A DNA stretch of 64,000 bases from Inia geoffrensis (lineage: Eukaryota; Chordata; Mammalia; Artiodactyla; Iniidae). A program made the position numbers and the translations under genes. The DNA is taken from assembly GCA_036417435.1 (NCBI GenBank), contig CM070899.1, positions 5,771,001-5,835,000 on the forward strand, in the 5' to 3' direction. This document shows, in pieces, positions 55,994 to 64,000 of this stretch (positions are counted from its first letter, which is position 1; the number at the start of each line of letters is the position of its first letter). The notes under the pieces are model-generated. The model saw only the letters and a list, made by a program, of their open reading frames with translations, made no database searches and was not told the DNA's origin.

Positions 55994-57837
55994 CTATGTC
56001 ATGAAATACAAATGAAAATGCTTAAGTTCTTCAAACGGCTGGAACCCTAGCACTGAGCCACCTCCTTACATGATGGCAACTCCACTCGCGGGCATTCTGT
56101 TCCCCATCCAGCACCTCCTTAGATCTCTCAGCTCCAAGAACATCAAGGCTCTAAAACCACTACAAGGAAGTATAAAGTTGCAAATATATAGTGTGCAATT
56201 TTGCAAAATGAAATGGATTTAAGTATATATTTGTCAAAATTCTCTGGTGTATTGTTTAGGACTTATGTTTCAAACCGGGGATAAGGGTTTCCCTGGTGGC
56301 GCAGTGGTTGAGAGTCCGCCTGCTGATGCAGGGGACACGGGTTCGTGCCCCGGTCCGGGAAGATCTCACATGCCGCAGAGCGGCTGGGCTCGTGAGCCAT
56401 GGCCGCTGAGCCTGCGCATCCGGAGCCTGTGCTCCGCAACGGGAGAGGCCACAACAGTGAGAGGCCCGCGTACTGAAAAAAAAAAACAAAAAAACAAAAA
56501 AAACAAAAAACCCCAAAAAAACCGGTGATAAGATTTCAGCATCCTATACCACTGTGATGTGGCAGGGTATCCCCTCTGCCGGGAAGCAGGTGACCTGGAC
56601 TTTAACTCCAAGTCTGCCGTTAACTGGCTCCTTAAGCTGGGGCAAGTCAGTTTCCTCACTACAAAATAAGGGGTTTGGATTAGATGACACGTAAAGTCCC
56701 TACCTATTTTAAAACACCATAATTAAACCAACATTTGAACCCATGTACCTGTCGTTTACGAATGTCCAAGCCATTTGAACCAACTTTTGAATTTTGTTTT
56801 TATCACCTAGAAATGGGGAAGAAAAGGCAAATTAGTAATAGAATGGAAAAAAAAAAAAAAAAAAGAATGCATGAGAAGCAACAAGGACTTATTTAAAGCC
56901 TACTGTGTGCTTAGCACCCCCCCCCCCCAATACACAGCAAAGAGCTTCTGCCTGGGAAACAAGGACAAATGAGCGGGCCCAAGTCCCACCTCTGTTCTCT
57001 TTCTGCATGACCTACACTGAACCACCATTTATGGGAAACCTGGCTCCAAGCCTGATTTTATTAGGCTATTTAAAAAATCCTTACTCATTTTCCTGCCTCA
57101 TATCACTTGGCAACTGGATGACAGAATCTGTTTATACATAAAAGGAAACAGCGTTAACAGCTATAATATTGAATTGTCTGGCAAGCTATGGCCTAGGTAC
57201 TTCACACACTGAACTTTCTGCTGTCCTCTTTTGAGAAGCGTAATCTGAGTATCATCAAATTATTATAAAGATCTGATTTCAGAATGAAAAAGGTCTCTTA
57301 ACTTCTTTTTCTTACCTTTGAGCTGTTTTGCATACTTGAGTAGGAATTGGTATGGATGTTCCACCTGTAAATCAAACTTTATGGTCTGTAGTAAGATTCT
57401 CTCCAGAACCATTACTTCTTCCTAAAAATGAAATAACAAATGTTGAGATAGTAATTTCAATCACAGGTCTGAAACAGCATTATTCTCTCTTCAAGTTATA
57501 TTTTAGCAACTATTTTTCATTCCTTTTCTCCTCTCTCCCACTCAGGCCTTTAACATGCTCACAGACAATGATAAATTCTGAAAAGAGCTAAAAGTAGGAA
57601 GACAAAACAATCAGAGTTAATTTTTAAAACCTACTTGAAACAAAGTAAACATTCTTACAAATGTTATTACTTTCCATACAGATGAGCCCCCTTTACAAAA
57701 TAGACCTTTACTTTACAGATACTTTAGTTTTCTTCCAGACCTCCATTAAAAAAATGCAATCTTCCAGGCATTTACATTGAAAATTTTAAGCAAGAAAGAT
57801 TATGACAGTGGCAGCTTCATGCAAACCTGGACAGTGA

Positions 57838-57893
<56 letters not shown>

Positions 57894-57902
57894 TGAGAGT
57901 GT

Positions 57903-57957
<55 letters not shown>

Positions 57958-60900
57958 GGGGAACATCATTTTTGTGTTTTAATCTTTCATCTACCTGAAA
58001 CAAGGTATCCCAATGTCATTTACTAAGTAAATTTATCATTTTCTCTTCTATTAAGCCACATCCTAAACTGTCTATACACACACACACGCGTGCGCATACA
58101 CACACAATCTTTTCTGTTCACTGCTCTGTTTGTCTACTTCTGTACCAGGATCAGAGATTTAAGATTTGGAAGGGACAGTTCAATGATTATTCCTCTTTTA
58201 AACACCTTTCTTCTTTTAACCATGTTCCCCCCACCACCTGCATTTTGATATCATTTTATTTAGTATCATTCTAGGAAAAATGAAAGCTACTGATGTTCTG
58301 ATTGGGAACTCACTGAATTTACAGAATAATTTAGGGAAATGGGCATTTTAAACTACATTGAATCTTCCTATCAAAAATTTATTTATGAAAATCTTCTTTA
58401 CAGTCCTTCAGTAGTTTTAAAGCCTCCCTGCCCCAACATGGTTTCCACAAATTTATTATAAGGTTTATTCCTGGATATATTATTTTACTGCTGCTACTGT
58501 AAATGGAATCTCTTCTTTTATTATGCTTTCTAACTAATGTCCATAAACAACTTCTTGAATTCAGCCTCTGTAGAGCCTGACTGTCCGAGCACTTACAATT
58601 TTACTTGATTGTAAAATACAATTAAGATGCTCTGTGTGGCAAGAACAATTACAATCACTTGTTTGAGTCGAAGAAGAAAGGGCCTTGGAGAGACTGACAA
58701 TCTCATCATTAACAGCTGCATAAACCCGTTAACTCTGGGAAGAGACGCCATGTAGATAACTGGCTTTCAGGTGAAAGTACGGCATCCCACTTCACAGATG
58801 TAGACATGATTCTACCATGAGTGTTATTCCAAACGGCAGGGCAAGGTGAATGTCTTTCCACCCTTGTTTCCCAAGTGTTCTCTCAGGAAAGCTTTTTAAA
58901 ATCTTAAGGTTTTCACGCAGTATCAAAAAAAATCCCACTATCACTGTCCCCCCACCCCCCCTTTGTCACCACCTGTTTCCCAGAAGTTTCAACATATCCC
59001 TTAAATTTAGAAACAATCTTTTACCAAGTGTCCAGACTATAGCCCATATAGTATTACGAGGCAGCCCAAGGCCTGGCCTCCCTTTGTGTTTCAAATACTC
59101 AGTTAATGGAATAATTATAGGTCTGTGTGCCAACATGATTCCTCAGGGAACTTTCCCTCAGCCCCATGCTTCCTGTCTGGAGCACCTGTCTAGGTTCCCA
59201 GATCGAATGCCCTCACCGTACCCTTCAATAACTTTTATAGCATTTATCACAACTCATAATCAGATGGCTGGCTATCTGAATATTTGATTAAAATCTGTCC
59301 CACCACTCGACTGTAAAATCCATGAGAGCAAAAGCCAGGCCGGCTTTGCCACCTGTTCATGTCTAGTGCCTAATGCAGAGCCTGGAACAAATATTTGTTG
59401 AACACATGAGAAATTAATGTAACAGGGAGAAACCACAGAGTTAGGGCAAAGCTAAGTAAGACAAAAAAGTTGCACATGATTCAGGACCCTATTTTTTCTA
59501 ACTGCTTATATTGCCGCCTCCCCGCAAACTTCCCTCCTCTCCTCTCCGGCGAGGAAAATGTCCTCCACAATGTCCTCACCGCTCCCAGATCCAGGGCTCC
59601 TTCCTTTGGTCCCAACACCCAGTCATGCCTGGGGAGACTGCACATGAGAGAGAGGAGGGCAGGCTGCAAAGCCCCTCTGCCCACCTGAGTCAGGCTGGCC
59701 TGGCTTAAAAGCCCGATTAGCACGGCTGTTGCCCTCTTCCTGACTTCGGGGCCCTGGAGCTGCAGAACTTCTGCCTCACTGTGCCTGGCCAGGATCTTGG
59801 TTTCCTGATGTGTTGGTACAGTGGGTAAAGGCTGAAAGCAGAAGGGGACTCCTCCAAAGGCTCCCTGGACAGAACACGCCAGCTGCTGCCACGTGCCCTT
59901 GCCCTGCGGTGCTTCCAGATCTTTGCGACTCCTTCTGGGTAACCACAGCTCATCAGCCACAAGGTCCCTCTGCCCCTGTGACCAAGACCTGACTAAAGCA
60001 CAACACATTCCTACAACTGTCTCCCTGCTGTGTGAAAATCAAAAACCCACAGGCATTGGAAACATTATCTGATGCTACGTTACTTTTATAAAAGTACATT
60101 TTTGACCACTGTTAGTATGAATTCCTTATGGGTTCACATTTTTATAAACAAGTGAATGGATTTATAAAATAAGTTCAAGGGACAGAGTTATCCACACTGA
60201 CAGTACTTACAAATCACAACCACAGGATGTGCAAAAGCATTCTGGGCCTGTTACCTCCTGGAAGGCACACACGTTGTAGACACACACACAGATTCTGCTG
60301 GGTGGGGGAGGCCGACTACCGTGGGAGGCAGTACCAGCTGACCAGGAAAAACAGGGCCGTGGACATGCTGAACGGCATCGTCTGGCTTGGTTTTGCTTTA
60401 ACTGTGATTCTGAGTTTCTCCCCACATCCTTAGTTTGTCATTTATTCAACAAGTACCTGTTGAATGCCTACTCTATCCAGCCACTGTACTAGGTATCAGG
60501 CAAAACAGACAGGGTCTTAGCTCTCACAGATCTACAATTGAGAAGAGGAATGTTCTTTCTGTGATTATCTGGTTAAAATCTATCCAATTATGAGCTGTGA
60601 CAAACATTATGAAGGCTAATGCGCAAGTGCTATAAGGGTTACAATGGGGGGACCTTGACAAGAGCAGGGGAGGAGGAAAGCTGCCAGCAACCCGAAAGTG
60701 GTCTTTTTAGAACATAATAAAATCATGTATACAATTATTTCACCACCATTTCCTGACAGCAGGGGTTGTGGGGAAGGGACAGGATGGACAGTATATCAAT
60801 CTGAGTGTCTGCAAATGTTAATACCTTCCACCACTCTTGGGAAGCAAAAGACACACAGCACACGTAGACACACTTGTACATCCAGCATCTGTACATTCTG

Positions 60901-63644
60901 TCTTCCCAGAAGCCAGCTGGAGATGAACACAAGAAGCGAAACTGCTTCTGGGCCTAGGAGTGCTAAGGGCCATGAGAGGACTTTGCTCACACACCTTCTA
61001 GGTGCTACTGCCCCTAAAGGGCTCACAAGCCAGCATGGCACATTAGCAGATGCTACCTAAGTGTAGGCTACGTTATCTTCCCTCCTTTCTCACAGAAGCA
61101 AGGAAGAATACCTTCTGCATAAGTCCTCTTAGGGACACAGGGGACTGGCAGATACAGGGCCACAGCCCAACGTTGTCAACACAAGGAACTCTATCATAAT
61201 GCTGTTGTGAGGAAATCAAGGCCTGAAGGCAGGAAGTTATGACTCTTACCTTTGGGTCATCTCCAAACTGGCCAAATTGTACGTCATTTAATAAACTACG
61301 AGCTGTTTTGATGATATCTTTACATTTTTTTGGTGTTTCTTCTACTTTCCCAGCCAGAAAGAGACAACAAGCTCCTGTCACCTAAAAGGAAGACAAAAGC
61401 TCCTGAGATCCTGTTATCAAAGCTCACACAGCAACAGAAAAAGCATTTTGGGCCTTCACAACAAGCTGGGCTCCCTCACTCTCCTACCGGCTTCTTTCTC
61501 ATTTGCAAACACTTGGACACTCTAAAATCTTGAAGGAAATGTCACATACAAATACTCCACCCGCCCCGCCATTTGGCTTCATAAATTATTTTAAATTTAG
61601 TTCTCTGAATAAAATGTCATGTAAACAAAGTAGCCACCAGAAAGGGAAAAAAGTCACAGAAACAAATTTTCTTTTCACATTGCAATCTTAAAGACACTGA
61701 CTCCCTGACTGGTGCACCCAAATGCATGTCCTCTGGAATTCGCCTCTGCACCACTGCCCACGCTTTCTTTTTCCTTCCTCACGCTGCCTGGCTCCTGGTC
61801 CAGTTCCTACGCCACTGCGATCTTCTCACTGCTCGACCTTCAGCTTTTCTTTGCCCGCTCGCTCCAGTCTCTCCTACATGCCCCTCCCTTCACAGAATCC
61901 TGACCACGTTAGATAACAGTGAGATCCTGTGCCAGGGTACAAAGCGGATCCTCACACGGTCTCCTTCCCCTAGAACGTCACAAATTAATGAGGAAGATGT
62001 GTACAAAACTAAGTAAAATCTTAGCAAAAGGAGGACCCCCAGCAGACTAACTTCCTGTTACATCTAATTCTCCTTCTTCATGAAACCCTTCCATCACTTC
62101 AGTTTACCTATTGAAGCCACAGTTCCCTAGTCTGGCATTCAAGGCCCACTATGGTCTGGTTCAGTCTACCTTACCACCCAGGGTCCCACCATGCCCTCCC
62201 TGCTCCCAGGCCTCCTGGCTGCTCTGCACGCCTCCGCCAGGCCTTGGCTCATGCTGCTTTCTGTAGGACTGCTGCTCTGTCCCATCTCACACGGATAAGT
62301 CCTACTTACAGTCAAGGCTTCACTCAGTGCTGGCACCTCCTCCCCAGCATTTTCTTCGATCCCTCTATGATGTAGTTAATCTCTCCTCTGAATGCTACAG
62401 CCTTCCTTCTGTACTTCTCCTATGGCCTCACTCTCTACAGTGTGTTTTGTTCCCGTCATACCATCTATCCTGGACTGAAAGCTACTTGAGGCAGACTCTC
62501 CCACAGAGCATAAAAGACAGTCCATGTCTTAAGGAGTAACTGAAGAATAACGGGTATGGCATAAAGAACTACTATGCAGTCTTGGCCTTTGCTGGGTCTC
62601 AACTGTAAGGCCAATTTTATCTTGGGAAAAGCAACAAGGAAGCAAATTTTCACACTAAGTACAATATGACTATGGTTCATATTGGACTAAATAAAAAACT
62701 TTAAAATACTTTAATACAGTTAATTGGGAAGAAAACAAATTTTAGGCTGTTTTTGTTTATATATAATATGTATCATACAAAAATAAATACTTTCTGGAAA
62801 ATAAAATAAAAAGAGAGACTACAGTCTGTCCACTAAACTGTGTGGAAATAATAACATGTGACAGAAAATTATAATAAAATTCAAACACTTACATATCTTG
62901 GGAATTGCTTGAAGGAATGAAACATATAGAAGCGATGAAAATAAATTATTCCAGTTGCCAGGGTATCATAGTGTCTGTTGTTCTGGTTAAGGGTTTTGGC
63001 CAAGAATTTTTACAGGTTACGTCTTAGTTAAATGTGGAAAAAACAATAAAGGCAAACAATAACAACAAGAGCAGTGGGAAAGCAAACACTATCAGTGGCA
63101 AAGAAGGTGAATGGGAATCTCCGGGTGTCGGAATTCTGGTACAAGCTGAAGTCTACGCTTTAATAAGGCAGGGCTTCACTATCCTTTAGAAATACTTCAA
63201 CTGAGGTCACTGGGTGCTATTTTCCATCCTGGTGGCCACCTGCTCAAAGGCTAAGTCTACACATTTAAATGATAAAAAGGAAATAGAAAATCCCTGAAGA
63301 GCCAAGCAAATCTGAAGTAACATTTAAATAAAAAAGCTAATTAAGAGCTGCTTTAGTCAGGGACGTTACTTGGTCTTTTGTCTATAGCATTTAATTTAAT
63401 TTGTGGTGATGGTGGGGAGTCTATCATAGATCCCAGAATCAGGATACAGTCCCAAACGTGTGCCCACATCAAAGATGAACCGAGCCCCTTCTCGGCGGTA
63501 GCGGGCCTCAGTGGCCGGATCGAGTCCTTCTAGTTGAGAGGGTGTGTGAGCCAAGTCTTTTTTATCCCAGTACCAACATGGTTTTGTGTGGTCCAGGTTT
63601 GCTGAGGTTACTGAAGGGCTTGAATTTTCTTTATTCTCCTTCAT
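48941..63644 (-). CDS. CCNK: CCNK, cyclin K (complete CDS in ten exons)
   Basis: Ten exons of 197, 82, 132, 106, 58, 170, 272, 34, 72 and 626 nt join in frame into 582 residues; the human protein has 580. Residues 1-260 carry two cyclin boxes, with the signatures [44 protein letters not shown] and [20 protein letters not shown]. Residues 250-375 are Gln/Pro-rich with a basic patch (PRQAKR), and 376-582 are proline-rich. Known role: nuclear partner of CDK12 and CDK13, which phosphorylate the RNA polymerase II CTD and sustain expression of long DNA-repair genes. All splice sites are GT-AG. No stop or frameshift was seen. The ATG is taken at 63644, where the human N-terminus [11 protein letters not shown] begins. 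The upstream exon and promoter are outside the window. Confidence 0.97.
49567..51091 (-). other. CCNK: CCNK intron 9
   Basis: GC-rich near the last exon and AT-richer upstream. It contains one CHR SINE in the transcribed orientation (50399-50605). Nothing else is recognised. Confidence 0.9.
50399..50605 (-). mobile_element. CHR-1-type SINE, full length
   Basis: On the - strand it begins GGTTTCCCTGGTGGCGCAGT, has the GGGTTCGTGCCCCGGTCC B-box region, and ends in a long A tail (T run on +). Short direct repeats TCTCCTCT at 50391-50398 and 50606-50613 are the likely target-site duplication. It lies sense with CCNK in its last intron. Confidence 0.95.
51092..51163 (-). CDS. CCNK: CCNK coding exon 9
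   Basis: CTTTTCAG|AACC starts the exon and CCAG|GTAAGT ends it. The 72 nt encode the end of Glu351, then [23 protein letters not shown], and the first base of Asp375. A basic-proline motif KIPKI lies in the middle. Confidence 0.95.
52263..52560. repeat. Old interspersed repeat, family not assigned
   Basis: GTGCTGTCTAACAGAAATAT, TTCTAGTAGCCACGCTGAAA, GAAATTAATTTTAATATGGT and GGCCACATGTCAAGCGCTCA are phrases of a very common mammalian repeat, probably a DNA transposon fossil. I will not guess its name. Confidence 0.6.
52655..53190 (+). repeat. L2 LINE fragment
   Basis: CCATTCTCCTGCTCAAACGC, CTCTGCCTGAAGGCTCCACC and the later L2 phrases are in order, ending near GTTCAATAAATAATTCACTG. It is antisense to CCNK. 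Confidence 0.65.
53597..53714. mobile_element. MER2-like Tigger relic
   Basis: The ends CAGTCGGCCCTTCGCATCCG and GTGGATACCAAGGGATGACT are terminal inverted repeats of the Tigger/MER2 type, each next to a TA. Nearly all of the interior is deleted. Confidence 0.75.
53970..54003 (-). CDS. CCNK: CCNK coding exon 8, a 34-nt microexon
   Basis: TTTTGTAACAG|GTTG starts it and ATCAG|GTAATT ends it. It encodes [11 protein letters not shown] plus one base. It joins the preceding GTG to give the VVVSPKEE string known from cyclin K. The length is not a multiple of three, so skipping would shift the frame of the proline-rich tail. Confidence 0.95.
54004..54724 (-). other. CCNK: CCNK intron 7
   Basis: Frame stays open from the donor for 116 codons down to a stop at 54374-54376. 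The intron is GC-rich next to exon 7 and AT-rich next to exon 8. No repeat was recognised. Confidence 0.88.
54725..54996 (-). CDS. CCNK: CCNK coding exon 7
   Basis: CATTTAG|ACATC starts it and GTG|GTGAGT ends it. It completes Asp249 and encodes residues 250-339. The first part, [15 protein letters not shown], is the last helix after the second cyclin box. The rest is a Gln/Pro-rich low-complexity segment ending PRQAKRTV. This is the least conserved part of the protein and the likely source of the two extra residues relative to human. Confidence 0.96.
54997..55347 (-). other. CCNK: CCNK intron 6
   Basis: A 351-bp AT-rich intron with no recognised repeat. Confidence 0.92.
55348..55517 (-). CDS. 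CCNK: CCNK coding exon 6
   Basis: GAACTAG|TCTC starts it and GGAAG|GTACGG ends it. It encodes residues 193-248 plus split codons: [33 protein letters not shown], and [13 protein letters not shown]. This is the core of the second cyclin box. Confidence 0.97.
55768..55985 (+). mobile_element. CHR-1-type SINE, full length, young
   Basis: It runs from GGGCTTCCCTGGTGGTGCAG to a pure A tail of about 30 nt. The target-site duplication AAAAATTGCTAYGTC is at 55753-55767 and 55986-56000 with one mismatch. The intact tail and flank suggest a fairly recent insertion. Confidence 0.97.
56286..56518 (+). mobile_element. CHR-1-type SINE, full length
   Basis: It runs from GGTTTCCCTGGTGGCGCAGT to an A-rich tail broken by C. 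The target-site duplication AAACCGGKGATAAG is at 56272-56285 and 56519-56532 with one mismatch. Confidence 0.97.
56590..56700 (+). repeat. MIR fragment
   Basis: CTGGACTTTAACTCCAAGTC, GGGGCAAGTCAGTTTCCTCA and GGGGTTTGGATTAGATGACA follow the MIR order. Confidence 0.65.
56749..56806 (-). CDS. CCNK: CCNK coding exon 5
   Basis: CATTTCTAG|GTGAT starts it and ACAG|GTACAT ends it. The 58 nt encode [18 protein letters not shown] with split codons for Gly173 and Ser192. It forms the first helix of the second cyclin box. Confidence 0.96.
56807..57315 (-). other. CCNK: CCNK intron 4
   Basis: AT-rich intron with an A run at 56849-56864 and a C10 run at 56919-56928. No exon or recognised element. Confidence 0.9.
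57316..57421 (-). CDS. CCNK: CCNK coding exon 4
   Basis: ATTTTTAG|GAAG starts it and CAAAG|GTAAGA ends it. It encodes residues 138-172: [20 protein letters not shown], then [15 protein letters not shown]. This is the end of the first cyclin box. Confidence 0.97.
57839..57954. repeat. Compound GT/GA microsatellite
   Basis: About 24 GT units pass into GAGAGTGAGAGTG steps and then about 25 GA units. One of the longest simple repeats in the window and probably polymorphic. Confidence 0.97.
57960..58560 (+). mobile_element. L1 fragment
   Basis: The order of phrases (CCCAATGTCATTTACTAAGT, TTAAACTACATTGAATCTTC, AGTCCTTCAGTAGTTTTAAA, TATAAGGTTTATTCCTGGAT) matches a diverged L1 3' region. It is antisense to CCNK. 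A short CA repeat at 58075-58104 lies inside. Confidence 0.65.
59040..59425 (+). repeat. L2 LINE fragment
   Basis: CAGGGAACTTTCCCTCAGCC, TTTATAGCATTTATCACAAC, GACTGTAAAATCCATGAGAG and CATGTCTAGTGCCTAATGCA lead to AATATTTGTTGAACACATGA, the L2 3' end. Confidence 0.85.
60436..60545 (-). repeat. L2-type 3'-end fragment (antisense)
   Basis: CATTTATTCAACAAGTACCT, GTTGAATGCCTACTCTATCC and CAGGCAAAACAGACAGGGTC follow the usual antisense order. Confidence 0.7.
61250..61381 (-). CDS. CCNK: CCNK coding exon 3
   Basis: CTTTTAG|GTGACAG starts it and CCAAAG|GTAAGAG ends it. It encodes residues 94-137: [44 protein letters not shown]. The AGKVEET block is the hallmark of the cyclin box. Phase 0 at both ends. 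Confidence 0.97.
61382..62892 (-). other. CCNK: CCNK intron 2
   Basis: AT-rich intron with an L2 fragment at 62105-62545. Nothing else is recognised. Confidence 0.9.
62105..62545 (+). repeat. L2 LINE fragment
   Basis: TCTGGCATTCAAGGCCCACT, GGTCTGGTTCAGTCTACCTT and later CTGAAAGCTACTTGAGGCAG, AGACAGTCCATGTCTTAAGG match L2 on the sense strand. It is antisense to CCNK. Confidence 0.85.
62893..62974 (-). CDS. CCNK: CCNK coding exon 2
   Basis: AACAACAG|ACAC starts it and GATAT|GTAAGT ends it. It encodes residues 67-93: [20 protein letters not shown] then FKQFPRY, the second helix of the first cyclin box. A competing AG lies 8 nt upstream (62983); the chosen one is fixed by the frame, which restores the conserved GLHYDTL junction. 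Confidence 0.95.
62975..63447 (-). other. CCNK: CCNK intron 1 (between coding exons 1 and 2)
   Basis: A 473-bp AT-rich intron. Its 3' end has a poor pyrimidine tract and two nearby AGs. No repeat recognised. Confidence 0.9.
63448..63644 (-). CDS. CCNK: CCNK coding exon 1
   Basis: Starts at ATG 63644 and ends GGACT|GTATCC. It encodes residues 1-65 plus two bases of Leu66: [71 protein letters not shown] is the N-terminal helix conserved in transcription cyclins. A TAA stop directly precedes the ATG in frame, so no longer N-terminus is possible. Confidence 0.97.
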
Positions 63645-63696
63645 TTATTGAAGTAGACTTGTTCTTCCCAACAGACTTTCTGAAAATGTTAGAACC
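63645..63696 (-). other. CCNK: CCNK 5' UTR segment
   Basis: A CTTCTCTTCCTTTTAG acceptor precedes these 52 nt, so the 5' UTR is split and an upstream non-coding exon must exist. That exon and the promoter are not in the window. Confidence 0.88.
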
Positions 63697-64000
63697 CTAA
63701 AAGGAAGAGAAGCAGCAGTAATGTTGGAAAGGGATACCTCACATTAAATAATCCCCATCATTATAAACAGTCTACGATCACAGATTTGTACTGGATAAAA
63801 ATTTTTCAATAGACGAAGCACTACTGATTGGTAGTTAGAAGCCCAGGCTCACCTCCAAACACAAATTTAACACTTAAGTGACTCACAGTATGATAAATCC
63901 CAAATTTCATCGCTTAAAAGGAGGAGCTTTTCTGTCTCATTTCCTTCTGCCTTTTTTCGCTAGGCTCAGCTCCCTTATGCTGATCTAGATTCTGTTCTTC
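63697..64000 (-). other. CCNK: CCNK 5' UTR intron (part)
   Basis: About 300 bp of AT-rich sequence upstream of the first coding exon. No exon, CpG island or repeat is seen. Confidence 0.8.

Larger units (their letters stand above)
55518..56748 (-). other. CCNK: CCNK intron 5
   Basis: Carries two full-length CHR SINEs in the same orientation, both antisense to CCNK, about 300 bp apart, and a MIR fragment at 56590-56700. Confidence 0.92.
57422..61249 (-). other. CCNK: CCNK intron 3
   Basis: The longest CCNK intron. It contains a compound GT/GA microsatellite, an antisense L1 fragment, two L2-type fragments and an unexplained GC-richer patch at 59480-60010. Confidence 0.9.

Overview
The window looks like nuclear DNA from a mammal, most likely a cetacean. 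Two things point that way. Split genes with mammalian splice sites encode clear orthologues of human CCDC85C and CCNK. Several copies of a tRNA-derived SINE of the CHR type (start GGGCTTCCCTGGTGGCGCAG, A-rich tail), typical of whales, dolphins and hippos, are scattered through the introns, some with readable target-site duplications. Older MIR, L2, L1 and Tigger-type fossils fill in the background. I cannot tell toothed from baleen whale by reading.

Layout: 1-26703 is repeat-dotted, GC-rich intronic DNA that I assign to CCDC85C intron 1; its large first exon is not in the window. Five coding exons of CCDC85C follow on the + strand (26704-26777, 37670-37777, 42551-42646, 43505-43603, 44506-44595), giving the last 154 residues. 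A 3' UTR of about 3.1 kb ends at an AATAAA at 47733. After a gap of about 430 bp comes CCNK (cyclin K) on the - strand. Its poly(A) signal is at 48215-48210, its stop codon at 48943-48941, and ten coding exons run back to the ATG at 63644. The exon frames join without a break into 582 residues. A 52-nt piece of 5' UTR is visible; the upstream non-coding exon and the promoter lie beyond 64000.

The two genes are convergent and tail to tail. CCDC85C belongs to the DIPA/CCDC85 coiled-coil family of cell-junction proteins. CCNK is the cyclin partner of CDK12/CDK13, which phosphorylate the RNA polymerase II C-terminal domain. I see no functional link between them beyond conserved adjacency.

I found no new biological system, operon, CRISPR array, stand-alone RNA gene or intact autonomous transposon. 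The observations most worth checking are a candidate 39-nt in-frame microexon in CCDC85C intron 2, a CAGCAG (NAGNAG) acceptor at the third CCDC85C exon, inverted SINEs flanking four CCNK exons (a circular-RNA geometry), a CCNK intron whose first 350 nt stay open, two convergent CTCF-like sites, and AT-rich islands that resemble conserved enhancers.
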